From contig JAFAYQ010000036.1 in NCBI GenBank assembly GCA_019240215.1, positions 1-64,000 of the forward strand: a DNA stretch of 64,000 nucleotides, written 5' to 3'. The translations under genes were made by a program, and so were the position numbers. Positions 34,834 through 44,506 of this stretch are shown here, piece after piece (the stretch's first letter is position 1; every line of letters starts with the position of its first letter). Below the pieces are notes generated by a model that saw only the letters and a program-made list of their open reading frames with translations, did not search any database and was not told the DNA's origin. Source of the stretch: Actinomycetota bacterium (lineage in GTDB: Bacteria > Actinomycetota > Actinomycetes > Streptosporangiales > Streptosporangiaceae).

Positions 34834-36060
34834 ATGACCCAGCCGCAGACCAGCACCGCCGGGACCCCGGCCGGACGGCAGCCCGTCATCGTCGGCGGCG
34901 CCCGGACCGCCATCGGCCGCCTGCTCGGATCGCTGGCCGGCTTCTCCGGCGCCGAGCTGGGCGGCATCGCGATCAAGGCCGCGCTCGAGCGCTCCGGCGT
35001 CGCCCCCGACCGGGTCGACTACGTGATCATGGGCCAGGTGCTGACCGCGGGCGCGGGCCAGATCCCGGCCCGGCAGGCCGCGGTGGCGGCCGGGGTGCCG
35101 ATGTCGGTGCCCGCCGCCAACATCAACAAGGTGTGCCTGTCCGGCCTGGACGCGATCGTGCTGGCCGCCCAGCAGATCCGGCTGGGCGAGGCCGACGTGG
35201 TGGTGGCGGGTGGCATGGAGTCGATGACCCAGGCCCCGCACCTGCTGCCCAGGTCGCGGGCGGGCTACAAGTACGGCGCGTTCGAGGTGCAGGACTCGAT
35301 GGCCCTGGACGGCCTGACCGACGCCTACGACCACGTGTCGATGGGCGAGTCGACCGAGCGGCTGGGGACCAGGCTCAGCATCAGCCGGGCCGAGCAGGAC
35401 GAGTTCTCGGCCCAGTCGCACCAGCGGGCGGCCGAGGCGATCAAGAACGGCGTGCTGGCCGAGGAGATCGTCGGCGTGGCGGTGCCCCGCCGCGGCGGTG
35501 AGCCGCTGCTGTTCGACGAGGACGAGGGGGTCCGCCCCGAGGCCACGGCCGAGTCGCTCGGCCGCCTGCGCCCGGCCTTCACCAAGGACGGGACGATCAC
35601 GGCCGGCTCGGCCTCGCAGATCTCCGACGGCGCGGCCGCGGTGGTGGTGATGGCCCGGGAGACGGCCGAGGCTCTCGGGGCCAGCGTGCTGGCCGAGGTC
35701 GGCCCGGCCGGGCTGGTGGCCGGCCCCGACAACTCGCTGCACTCGCAGCCGTCCAACGCGATCCAGCGGGCGCTCGCCAAGAGCGGCCTGACCGTCGCCG
35801 ACCTGGACCTGATCGAGATCAACGAGGCGTTCGCGATGGTCGCGATCCAGTCCATGCGTGACCTCGGCGTCGGCCCCGACATGGTCAACGTCAACGGCGG
35901 CGCGATCGCGCTCGGCCACCCGATCGGCGCCTCCGGCACCCGGATCGCGCTGCACCTGGCCTACGAACTGCGCCGCCGGGGCGGCGGACTGGGCGCGGCC
36001 GGGCTGTGCGGTGGCGGCGGCCAGGGCGAAGCCCTGCTGCTGCGCGTCCCCGAGGTCTAG
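34834..36060 (+). CDS. Acetyl-CoA acetyltransferase (thiolase)
   Basis: 408 residues from the ATG at 34834, with GGAGG at 34823-34827. Condenses two acetyl-CoA or cleaves 3-ketoacyl-CoA. The nucleophilic Cys is in [13 protein letters not shown]; the other catalytic residues are in [21 protein letters not shown] and CGGGGQG. Biosynthetic-type thiolase length. Its stop codon overlaps that of the opposite gene in the palindrome CTAG (36057-36060), so no spacer or terminator exists between them. Confidence 0.94.
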   Translation: MTQPQTSTAGTPAGRQPVIVGGARTAIGRLLGSLAGFSGAELGGIAIKAALERSGVAPDRVDYVIMGQVLTAGAGQIPARQAAVAAGVPMSVPAANINKVCLSGLDAIVLAAQQIRLGEADVVVAGGMESMTQAPHLLPRSRAGYKYGAFEVQDSMALDGLTDAYDHVSMGESTERLGTRLSISRAEQDEFSAQSHQRAAEAIKNGVLAEEIVGVAVPRRGGEPLLFDEDEGVRPEATAESLGRLRPAFTKDGTITAGSASQISDGAAAVVVMARETAEALGASVLAEVGPAGLVAGPDNSLHSQPSNAIQRALAKSGLTVADLDLIEINEAFAMVAIQSMRDLGVGPDMVNVNGGAIALGHPIGASGTRIALHLAYELRRRGGGLGAAGLCGGGGQGEALLLRVPEV

Positions 36061-37469
36061 GAGCCCGAGCCGGCGATGTTCGATGGCTGCCAGCTCTGGC
36101 CGCCGTCGAACGTGAACCAGATCCGGTGCTGGGAGGAGTCGGCCGGGATGGCGATGCCCTGGGTCGTGCTGGTCAGGCCGACCCAGCTGAACGCGCCGGT
36201 CAGCGGGGTCTGCGGGGCGTACTGGAACGACCCTTGGCGCTGCGCCGTGATGTCGTGCAGCACCACGATGCCGTTCGTGGTGGCCAGCACGACCAGGCCG
36301 TCGGGCTGGGCGGCCACCGCCGTAACCACCCAGGAGAGCACCGGCCCGGCGGCCTGCCAGGTCCTGCCCCCGTCGCTGGAGGCGAACAGCCGGGTGGTGT
36401 GGCTGGTCCCGGCACCCTGGTTACAGTCCAGCACCAGGCTGGCGGGGCTGGCCGCGGCCAGGGCCGCTCCGGACGGCTGGCCGTTGGCCTGGGCCGCACC
36501 CGCCGGGCAGCTCACGCCCGTGGGGTCGGCCGAGACCTGCTGCCACGACCCGCTGCCGTCGACCGGCCCGGCGTAGACCGAGCCGTCCGGGGCCAGCAGG
36601 AAGCCCTGGCCACTGGTCAGCACCAGCGAGGCCGAGCTGGCTCCGCCGCCCGCCGGCAGGCCGGTCGCGCCCGTCACCGGCGTCCAGGCGTCCTGCCCGG
36701 CCACGGTGGAGTACAGGCTGAAGCTCGTGCAGCCGGCGGCGAAGTCCGCCCCCGTGCCGGTGCAGCTGGCCATGACCGCGAACGCCCGGTTGCCGACGGT
36801 CTCCAGGTCGGTGACCCGCAGCCCGCTGGTGCTCTGCTCGGTCCAGTGCTGGCCGCCGTCGGTGGTGGCGTACAGCTGTGGCCCGAACGCCCAGCCATCG
36901 TTGGCGGTCAGGAACCGGATCTGGCCCACCCCCGAGGCCCCGTCTGGGGCTCCGGTCAGGGGGGCCGGTACCCCGCTCCAGGTCTTGCCCGCGTCGGTGG
37001 TGCGGGCGACCGACGTGCAGTAGCTGGTCGAGCAGTTGCCGGGCGTGCCGGCCTGGCCGATCACCCAGCCGGTGTGGGCGCCGATGAACGTGGCCGAGGT
37101 CGCCGCGAAGTTGCCGGGCACCGGGGCCAGGCTCGGCAGCGGGGTGGCGCTGGCGGTCTCCGGGGTCTGGCCGGACGACCGGGCCGGGCCCTCGTGGACC
37201 GGGGCGGTCGGGGCCGCCGAACCCCCGTCGGCCGCGTAATGGCCGCCGGGGTTGGGGGTGGTGCGCAGCAGGGTGGTGGCCTGGGGGACGACCACGACCG
37301 CGGCCGCCACCGCCGCGGCGACCGCGGCCGACACCGCCACCTGGCGGTACCGGCGGCGCCGGACCCGCTTCTTGATCAGGTCGAACGTCCCGGGCGGGGG
37401 CGGCAGCGGGTCGATCCGCGCGTGCAGCCAGCGGTCCACGTCCTCCCGCGGTTCGCGCTGGTCATCCAT
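36057..37469 (-). CDS. Membrane-anchored beta-propeller protein, candidate partner of the ECF sigma factor
   Basis: 470 residues: a short cytoplasmic N-terminus with a basic patch ([11 protein letters not shown]), one membrane helix near residues 45-65 (Ala/Val-rich), and ~400 extracellular residues. Repeats of BNR/YCF48 type appear, such as [27 protein letters not shown] and [12 protein letters not shown], pointing to a propeller. It overlaps the sigma gene by 8 bp and is co-transcribed. An anti-sigma or sensor role is inferred from this pairing; the cytoplasmic segment (~40 aa) shows no recognised zinc anti-sigma motif. Confidence 0.75.
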   Translation of the reverse strand: MDDQREPREDVDRWLHARIDPLPPPPGTFDLIKKRVRRRRYRQVAVSAAVAAAVAAAVVVVPQATTLLRTTPNPGGHYAADGGSAAPTAPVHEGPARSSGQTPETASATPLPSLAPVPGNFAATSATFIGAHTGWVIGQAGTPGNCSTSYCTSVARTTDAGKTWSGVPAPLTGAPDGASGVGQIRFLTANDGWAFGPQLYATTDGGQHWTEQSTSGLRVTDLETVGNRAFAVMASCTGTGADFAAGCTSFSLYSTVAGQDAWTPVTGATGLPAGGGASSASLVLTSGQGFLLAPDGSVYAGPVDGSGSWQQVSADPTGVSCPAGAAQANGQPSGAALAAASPASLVLDCNQGAGTSHTTRLFASSDGGRTWQAAGPVLSWVVTAVAAQPDGLVVLATTNGIVVLHDITAQRQGSFQYAPQTPLTGAFSWVGLTSTTQGIAIPADSSQHRIWFTFDGGQSWQPSNIAGSGS

Positions 37470-37956
37470 CGGATTCCCCCATGCTGGCCTTGAGCCGGTT
37501 CCGCGCCTGGAACAGGTCGGCCTTGATCGTGCCCTCCGGGCGCCCGAGCAGCGCCGCGACCTCGCGCACGCCGAACCCCGCGTAGTAGTGCAGCAGGAAC
37601 GCGTTGCGCATCCGCTGGGGCAGCTCCTGGATCAGGTTACGGACGTCGACGTCCTGGACCGGGTGGGACACCGGGTCGCTGGCGGCCGACGCGGTGACCG
37701 TGCGCATGGCCTTGCGCTCGCGCTCGGTCTTGCGCCAGTGGTCCCGGATCAGGTTGGTGGCGATCATGTACAGGTAGCTCTGCGGGTTGTCCAGGGTCGA
37801 CCAGCGGGCCAGCAGCCGCGTGAACGCCTCGGACGCGATCTCGTGTGCGGTTTCGTCGTCGTCGACCAGGCGGCGGACCCAGCCCGCCAGCCGGGGGTAG
37901 GAACTGCTGAACAGTTCCTCAGCCGCCGCCCAGTCGGCCTTGCCAAACGTGCGCAC
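37462..37956 (-). CDS. ECF RNA polymerase sigma factor (SigE-family-like)
   Basis: 164 residues from the GTG at 37956, chosen for the AAGGGGA 5 bp upstream and the usual family length; an in-frame ATG at 38016 adds 20 residues. Region 2 (EELFSSSYPRLAGWVRRLV and LYMIATNLIRDHWRK) and region 4 (LPQRMRNAFLLHYYAGFG, EVAALLGRPEGTIKADL) are complete. It controls unknown targets, probably including its own operon with the propeller gene. Confidence 0.9.
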   Translation of the reverse strand: MRTFGKADWAAAEELFSSSYPRLAGWVRRLVDDDETAHEIASEAFTRLLARWSTLDNPQSYLYMIATNLIRDHWRKTERERKAMRTVTASAASDPVSHPVQDVDVRNLIQELPQRMRNAFLLHYYAGFGVREVAALLGRPEGTIKADLFQARNRLKASMGESDG

Positions 37957-38420
37957 GGATGTCCCCTTGCTGACCGCCGACGATGTGGGCTGCGACCTGA
38001 ACGTACCCAGCGTCATGGCCGCGGCGTCCCGCCCCGTATGGGGACGCCTGACATCGTGCGTCAGAGATTCCAATGGTCTACCACACAATCACCCGACGAC
38101 GGAGACTCCCGGACAACGTTGGACATGTGGCCCGGGTGTACCCCTGTCACACCCGGGCCACCTCTTGAGACGACCGGGGCCGGAGGGTGGTTGGGCTCAA
38201 TTTCTGGATTTTCTGAACGATCCCGCCGGACCGTGTTCGGTCCCCGCTGGTCAGGGTCGGCCCGCTGCGGTGGGGCATTTTCATTTTCATTATGAAAGGG
38301 TGCCCGGAGAGGTGTCTGAGACCGGCTTGCGGATGACTTTCGCCGCCCGCAGTGTTCGTACACGCGAACGACGGGTGCGGGGCTGGTTGAGCTATCGCAC
38401 GTATACGGCAGGATGGGACC
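37957..38420. other. Divergent control region, ECF sigma versus thioredoxin-like gene
   Basis: 464 bp without a credible gene. Notable are an A/T-rich patch with repeated TTTTCAT and the palindrome TTTCATTATGAAA (38285-38297), and an inverted repeat GTTCG (38354-38358)/CGAAC (38365-38369). Both are candidate operators for the rightward gene. Confidence 0.5.
38285..38297. promoter_or_regulatory. A/T-rich palindrome upstream of the thioredoxin-TPR gene
   Basis: TTTCATTATGAAA is a perfect palindrome around one base, preceded by another TTTTCAT copy. It is striking in DNA of this GC content and lies 124 bp before the start codon. Confidence 0.4.
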
Positions 38421-39452
38421 ATGCAGCCGCGGGACTTTTCGATTTACGGAGCCGTCGACCTCGGCGCTCGGCAGCAGGCCGCGCAGCGCCGGCAGCAGGC
38501 GGCCCAGGCCGCCGCCGACGGCGGCAGCGCTGACGCCGGTGCCGACGGAGGCACGGTCATCGACGTCACCGAAGAGACGTTCAACAGCCAGGTGGTGGAG
38601 CGGTCGCGGACGACCCCGGTCATCATCGACCTGTGGGCCGAGTGGTGTGGCCCCTGTAAGCAGCTCAGCCCGGTGCTGGAGAAGCTGGCCGGTGAGGCCG
38701 ACGGGGACTGGGTGCTGGCCAAGGTCGACGTCGACGCCAACCCCCGCCTGGCCCAGGCTCTGCAGGTCCAGAGCATCCCCATGGTGGTGGCCGTGATCGG
38801 CGGCCAGCTGGTCGACGGCTTCCTCGGGGCGTTGCCCGAGGCGCAGGTCAAGCAGTGGATCGGCCAGGTCGTGGCGGCCGCCCAGCAGCTCGGGGTCGGG
38901 CCCGGCGGCGGCGCCGCTGACGGTGAGCAGGCGGTCGGCCCGGCCGCGGCTGGCCAGCCCGGCCCGGGCGGCCCCGGTGGCCCGGGGGCGGGGCCCGCGG
39001 GCCGCGGCCCGGGTGGCCCGATGGGCCCGGGCGGCCCGGCCGACCCGGCCTTCGCCGAGGCTCAGGCGGCCATGCAGCGGGGCGACATGGACGCCGCCGC
39101 CGAGGCCTTCCGCCAGGTGCTGGCCAACTCGCCCGGCGACCCGATCGCCAAGGTCGGGCTGGCCCAGGTCGAGCTGTTCCGGCGGCTGGACTCCTACGAC
39201 GAGGCCAAGGTCCGCCGGGAGGCGGCCGAGCACCCGGAGGACGTCGCCGCTCAGGGCCGGGTGGCCGAAATCGAGGTGGGGGCCGGGCACGTCGAGGAGG
39301 CGTTCGACCGGCTGCTGGGCGTGGTCCGGCGGACGACGGGGGAGCAGCGGGACGAGGCCCGCAAGGCGCTCATCGGCCTGTTCGAGATCCTCCCGCCCCA
39401 GGACCCGCGGGTGAAGAAGGCCCGCGGCCAGCTGTCCAGCCTGCTGTTCTAG
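38421..39452 (+). CDS. Thioredoxin-domain TPR co-chaperone, CnoX/YbbN-like
   Basis: 343 residues: a disordered Gln/Ala-rich N-terminus, a thioredoxin fold with an intact redox site WAEWCGPCKQLSP near residue 75, a Gly/Pro-rich linker (~165-205), and a C-terminal TPR-like helical part (AMQRGDMDAAAEAFRQVLAN). CnoX proteins protect substrates from oxidation and hand them to GroEL/DnaK. ATG start at 38421. Faces the MarR gene with 6 bp between stops. Confidence 0.88.
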   Translation: MQPRDFSIYGAVDLGARQQAAQRRQQAAQAAADGGSADAGADGGTVIDVTEETFNSQVVERSRTTPVIIDLWAEWCGPCKQLSPVLEKLAGEADGDWVLAKVDVDANPRLAQALQVQSIPMVVAVIGGQLVDGFLGALPEAQVKQWIGQVVAAAQQLGVGPGGGAADGEQAVGPAAAGQPGPGGPGGPGAGPAGRGPGGPMGPGGPADPAFAEAQAAMQRGDMDAAAEAFRQVLANSPGDPIAKVGLAQVELFRRLDSYDEAKVRREAAEHPEDVAAQGRVAEIEVGAGHVEEAFDRLLGVVRRTTGEQRDEARKALIGLFEILPPQDPRVKKARGQLSSLLF

Positions 39453-39458
39453 GCCGCC

Positions 39459-39953
39459 TCAGCGCCGCTGGGGAACGCGCGGATCCACCTCGGCCAGCTG
39501 CTCGAGCGCGGGCAGCGCCTCCGCCAGCACCTCGATCTGGGCCGGGGCCAGCGTGGCCAGGCTCTCGGCCAGCATCGCGGTGCTCTCGTGGCGGATGCGC
39601 TCGAGGATCTCGTGCCCGCCCGGGGTGATGGTCAGCGTGCTCGCCCGGGCGTCGGCCGGCACGGTGCAGCGCTCGACGTAGCCGCGGTCCTCGAGCGCGG
39701 TCACCAGCCGGGTCAGCGTGGACGGGGCGATGCCCTCGGCCGCCGCCACGTCGCCCAGCCGCATCGGCCCCGACCGCTCCACGGTGGCCAGCGCCGACAG
39801 CTGGGTCGGGGTCAGCCCGGCCAGCTCGTGGTGCCGCAGCCGCCGCGACAGCCGGGCGATGGCCACCCGCAGCCGGGTCGCGTCGATCGAGGGAGCGGTG
39901 CCAGCTGCCCGTGGTGACTGCTCCGTCGCGCTCACCACGATTTCCTGCGCCAT
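39459..39953 (-). CDS. MarR-family transcriptional regulator
   Basis: 164 residues from the ATG at 39953, at the head of the conserved part. Winged helix: LTPTQLSALATVERSG, then GDVAAAEGIAPSTLTRLVTAL, and the wing ERCTVPADARASTLTIT. Divergent from the malic enzyme gene (157-bp gap), which it may control along with itself; ligand unknown. Confidence 0.9.
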   Translation of the reverse strand: MAQEIVVSATEQSPRAAGTAPSIDATRLRVAIARLSRRLRHHELAGLTPTQLSALATVERSGPMRLGDVAAAEGIAPSTLTRLVTALEDRGYVERCTVPADARASTLTITPGGHEILERIRHESTAMLAESLATLAPAQIEVLAEALPALEQLAEVDPRVPQRR

Positions 39954-40110
39954 CACGCCAGAGTACGCGAAACGAGTGGTCCAGACCCGGACGTACCCTT
40001 GGTCACAGCACTGCCAGCGGCGACGCGGCCGCGGTTCGGCCCGGCTAGGGTCTAGCCAGATCCGTCCGTTGACCGGCGGACCGGGGCAGTGCGAGGGAAG
40101 GCGGCACATC

Positions 40111-41586
<1,476 letters not shown>

Positions 41587-41636
41587 ACCGCCGCCGATGA
41601 CCCCCATGGCCGTTAAATTCGCACGATGATGGGCAC

Positions 41637-42221
41637 ATGGACGAGATGGCCACGGAGCGCCTGACCGGCAGCCTGCTCGTCGCCACGCCGGTGCTCGCGG
41701 ACCCGAACTTCCGCCGGACGGTGATCCTGGTCGTCGAGCACGAGGCCGAGGAGGGCACCCTCGGGGTGGTGCTCAACCGGCCCACCGACGTACCCGTCGA
41801 CCGGGTCCTGGACGCCTGGTCGGACCTGGTCACCGGCCCGTCGGTGGTGTTCAAGGGCGGCCCGGTCGCGCCCAACAGCGCGCTCGCCATCGGCCTGGTG
41901 CCGGGTGACGCCGAGCCGCTCGGCTGGCACGCGCTGGACGGGGCGGCCGCCGTCTCCCGGCTCGGGCTGGTCGACCTGGACGCACCGCCCGACCTGCTGG
42001 CCCCGGCCATCAACCGGCTGCGGGTGTACGCCGGGTACGCGGGCTGGGCGCCCGGCCAGCTCAAGGCCGAGATCGACGAGGGCGCCTGGTACGTGCTGGC
42101 GGCCGAGCCGGCCGACGCGTTCGCCGGCCAGCCCGAGGGGCTGTGGGCCGAAGTGCTGCGCCGCCAGGGCGGTGAGATGGCGTTCACCGCCACCTTCCCC
42201 GACGACCCGAGCCAGAACTGA
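41637..42221 (+). CDS. YqgE/AlgH family protein (UPF0301)
   Basis: 194 residues. The conserved N-terminus GSLLVATPVLADPNFRRTVI, the phrase GVVLNRPTDVPV and FKGGPVAPNSALAI are diagnostic of YqgE/AlgH. Molecular function unsettled. ATG start at 41637. Followed 35 bp later by the DUF3039 gene. Confidence 0.92.
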   Translation: MDEMATERLTGSLLVATPVLADPNFRRTVILVVEHEAEEGTLGVVLNRPTDVPVDRVLDAWSDLVTGPSVVFKGGPVAPNSALAIGLVPGDAEPLGWHALDGAAAVSRLGLVDLDAPPDLLAPAINRLRVYAGYAGWAPGQLKAEIDEGAWYVLAAEPADAFAGQPEGLWAEVLRRQGGEMAFTATFPDDPSQN

Positions 42222-42256
42222 ACCGTCGCCCCGGTGCGAGCCCTAGACTCGATGTC

Positions 42257-42517
42257 ATGAGCACCGAGGTTCTCCCTGACAGTGGCATCAAGATTGAGAC
42301 CGACGTCCGGCCGGATCTCTCACACGGCGACGGGGACCACGAGCGGTTCGCCCACTACGTCGACAAGAGCAAGATCGTTGAGAGCGCGGTGACCGGCGAC
42401 CCGGTGGTCGCGCTGTGCGGCAAGGTCTGGGTGCCGAGCCGGGATCCGAAGAAGTTCCCGGTCTGCCCGGAGTGCAAGGAGATCTACGAAGGGCTGCCGG
42501 AGGGCGGCGACGACTGA
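42257..42517 (+). CDS. DUF3039 zinc-ribbon-like protein
   Basis: 86 residues. ALCGKVWVPSRDPKKFPVCP with the following ECKEIY gives a CGK...CPEC Cys pattern that should bind zinc. DUF3039 genes in actinobacteria usually precede the helicase found here; function unknown. ATG start at 42257, stop 18 bp before the helicase start. Confidence 0.9.
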   Translation: MSTEVLPDSGIKIETDVRPDLSHGDGDHERFAHYVDKSKIVESAVTGDPVVALCGKVWVPSRDPKKFPVCPECKEIYEGLPEGGDD

Positions 42518-42535
42518 GCGGCCTGCCCCTGCCTT

Positions 42536-44413
42536 ATGACCTTCTCGCCACCTTCCCTGTCCAACGACGCCTTCATCCGGTCTGATCTGCTCGGCACGCT
42601 GCGTGCCTGGCAGCGTGAAGCGTGGAGCGAGTACTTCCGCCTGCCGCGGCGGGACTTCCTGCTCAACGCCACCCCCGGCGCCGGCAAGACCGCCTACGCG
42701 CTCAGCATCGCGGCCGAGCTGCTGGCCCGCCGCGAGGTCGCGTCGATCACCGTGGTCACCCCGACCGAGCACCTGAAGCACCAGTGGGCCGTCTCGGCCG
42801 CCCGGTTCGGCATCGCGATCGACCCGTCCTACAGCAACGCCCAGGGCCGCGCCTCGGCCGATTTCAACGGCGTGGCCGTGACCTACGCACAGGTCGCGGC
42901 CCACCCGATGCTGCACCGGCAGCGCACCGAGGGCCGCCGCACGCTGGTCATCTTCGACGAGATCCACCACGCGGGCGACGCGCTTTCGTGGGGGGACGCG
43001 GTTCGCGAGGCGTTCGAGCCGGCCCGGCGGCGGCTGGCTCTGACCGGTACCCCGTTCCGCAGCGACGCCAACCCGATCCCGTTCGTCCACTACGAGCTGC
43101 AGCTGGACGGGGCCCGGCGCAGCTCGTCGGACTACGTGTACGGCTACGCCAACGCCCTCGAGGACGGCGTCGTCCGGCCGGTGATCTTCCTGGCCTATTC
43201 GGGCGAGATGAGCTGGCGCACCCGGGCCGGTGACGAGATCACCGCCACCCTTGGCACCCCGCTCACCAAGGAGCAGGTCGCCCAGGCCTGGCGGACCGCG
43301 CTCGACCCGGGCGGCGAGTGGGTGATCCGGGTGCTGGAGGCGGCCGACAAGCGGCTGACCGAGGTGCGCCGGGGCATGCCCGACGCGGCCGGCCTGGTCA
43401 TCGCCGGTGACCACGAGGACGCCCGCGCCTACGCCGCCCTGCTGCGCCGGATCACCGGCCAGCGGCCGGTCGTGGTGCTGTCCGACGACCCCACCGCCAG
43501 CCGCAAGATCGCCGCGTTCGCCGACTCCGAGGACCGCTGGATGGTCGCGGTCCGGATGGTCTCCGAGGGGGTCGACATCCCCCGGCTGGCGGTCGGCGTC
43601 TACGCCACCAGCATCAGCACCGCGCTGTTCTTCGCCCAGGCGGTCGGCCGGTTCGTGCGGGCCCGGCGCCGGGGCGAGACCGCCTCGGTGTTCGTGCCGT
43701 CGGTGCCGGTGCTGCTCGGTTTCGCGGCCGAGCTCGAGGCCGAGCGCGACCACGTGCTGCACCCGCCGGGGGAGAAGCCCGAAGAGGACGAGCTGGCCGA
43801 GGCCCAGCGCCAGCGCGACACCCCTGACGACCTGCTGGCGCCCTCGATCGAGGTGCTCAAGGCCTCGGCCCACTTCGACCGGGTGCTCTACGACGGCGGC
43901 GAGTTCGGCACCGCCACCGCGTCCGGTTCGGCCGAGGAGGAGGACTTCCTCGGGCTGCCCGGCCTGCTTGAACCCGAGCAGGTGGCCCACCTGCTCCGCC
44001 AGCGCCAGGCCGACCAGCTCAAGGCCCGTTCCCGCGGTCAGGGCGGCCTGGACGGCTCGCCCGGACCGGGTGCGCCCGAGGTGATCAACCCGGCCGGCTC
44101 CGGCGCGGTCGGCCGCACCGGCGTGGCCGGTTTCGGACCCGGTTCCGGTGGCCGCGCCGCCGTTCCCAGTGCGGCTCCCTCCGGTCCGGCCGCTGATGAG
44201 GCCCCGCCGGTCAGCCGGGAGACGCTGGCCGCCCTCCGCAAGGAGCTCAACGGCCTGGTCGGCGCCTGGAACCACCGCACCGGCCAGCCGCACGGGGTCA
44301 TCCACAACGACCTGCGCCAGGCCTGCGGCGGCCCGCCGCTGCCGCAGGCGACGGCCGAGCAGATCAAGGCCCGGATCGACAAGATCCGGCACTGGGCCGC
44401 CACCCGCCGGTAG
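42536..44413 (+). CDS. SF2 DEAD/DEAH-type helicase
   Basis: 625 residues. Q-motif-like RAWQREAWSEYF, Walker A NATPGAGKTAYA, DEIHH box (IFDEIHHAGD), motif III LTGTPFRSD and the domain-2 motif VGRFVRARRRG are intact, so ATPase/translocase activity is expected. The C-terminal ~170 residues are Gly/Pro-rich, ending in a conserved-looking helix set (LAALRKELNGLVGAWNHRTG). Widely conserved in actinobacteria next to DUF3039; nucleic-acid repair or RNA role not established. ATG start at 42536. Confidence 0.9.
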   Translation: MTFSPPSLSNDAFIRSDLLGTLRAWQREAWSEYFRLPRRDFLLNATPGAGKTAYALSIAAELLARREVASITVVTPTEHLKHQWAVSAARFGIAIDPSYSNAQGRASADFNGVAVTYAQVAAHPMLHRQRTEGRRTLVIFDEIHHAGDALSWGDAVREAFEPARRRLALTGTPFRSDANPIPFVHYELQLDGARRSSSDYVYGYANALEDGVVRPVIFLAYSGEMSWRTRAGDEITATLGTPLTKEQVAQAWRTALDPGGEWVIRVLEAADKRLTEVRRGMPDAAGLVIAGDHEDARAYAALLRRITGQRPVVVLSDDPTASRKIAAFADSEDRWMVAVRMVSEGVDIPRLAVGVYATSISTALFFAQAVGRFVRARRRGETASVFVPSVPVLLGFAAELEAERDHVLHPPGEKPEEDELAEAQRQRDTPDDLLAPSIEVLKASAHFDRVLYDGGEFGTATASGSAEEEDFLGLPGLLEPEQVAHLLRQRQADQLKARSRGQGGLDGSPGPGAPEVINPAGSGAVGRTGVAGFGPGSGGRAAVPSAAPSGPAADEAPPVSRETLAALRKELNGLVGAWNHRTGQPHGVIHNDLRQACGGPPLPQATAEQIKARIDKIRHWAATRR

Positions 44414-44474
44414 GGCGGGGCGGCCGGCCCGCCATCGCTAACGGCTGATGCCCTTGGTGCTGGTGCCCCTACAC

Positions 44475-44506
44475 TGGCCGGCGCCTCTAGTGGCCGGCGC
44501 CTCTAG
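44475..44506. repeat. Two tandem 16-bp units at the 3' end of the DUF6542-like gene
   Basis: TGGCCGGCGCCTCTAG is repeated head to tail at 44475-44490 and 44491-44506, followed by a diverged third start (TGGCCAGCGC). The second copy contains the stop codon of the leftward gene, and each unit has the palindromic core GCCGGCGC. Confidence 0.75.
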
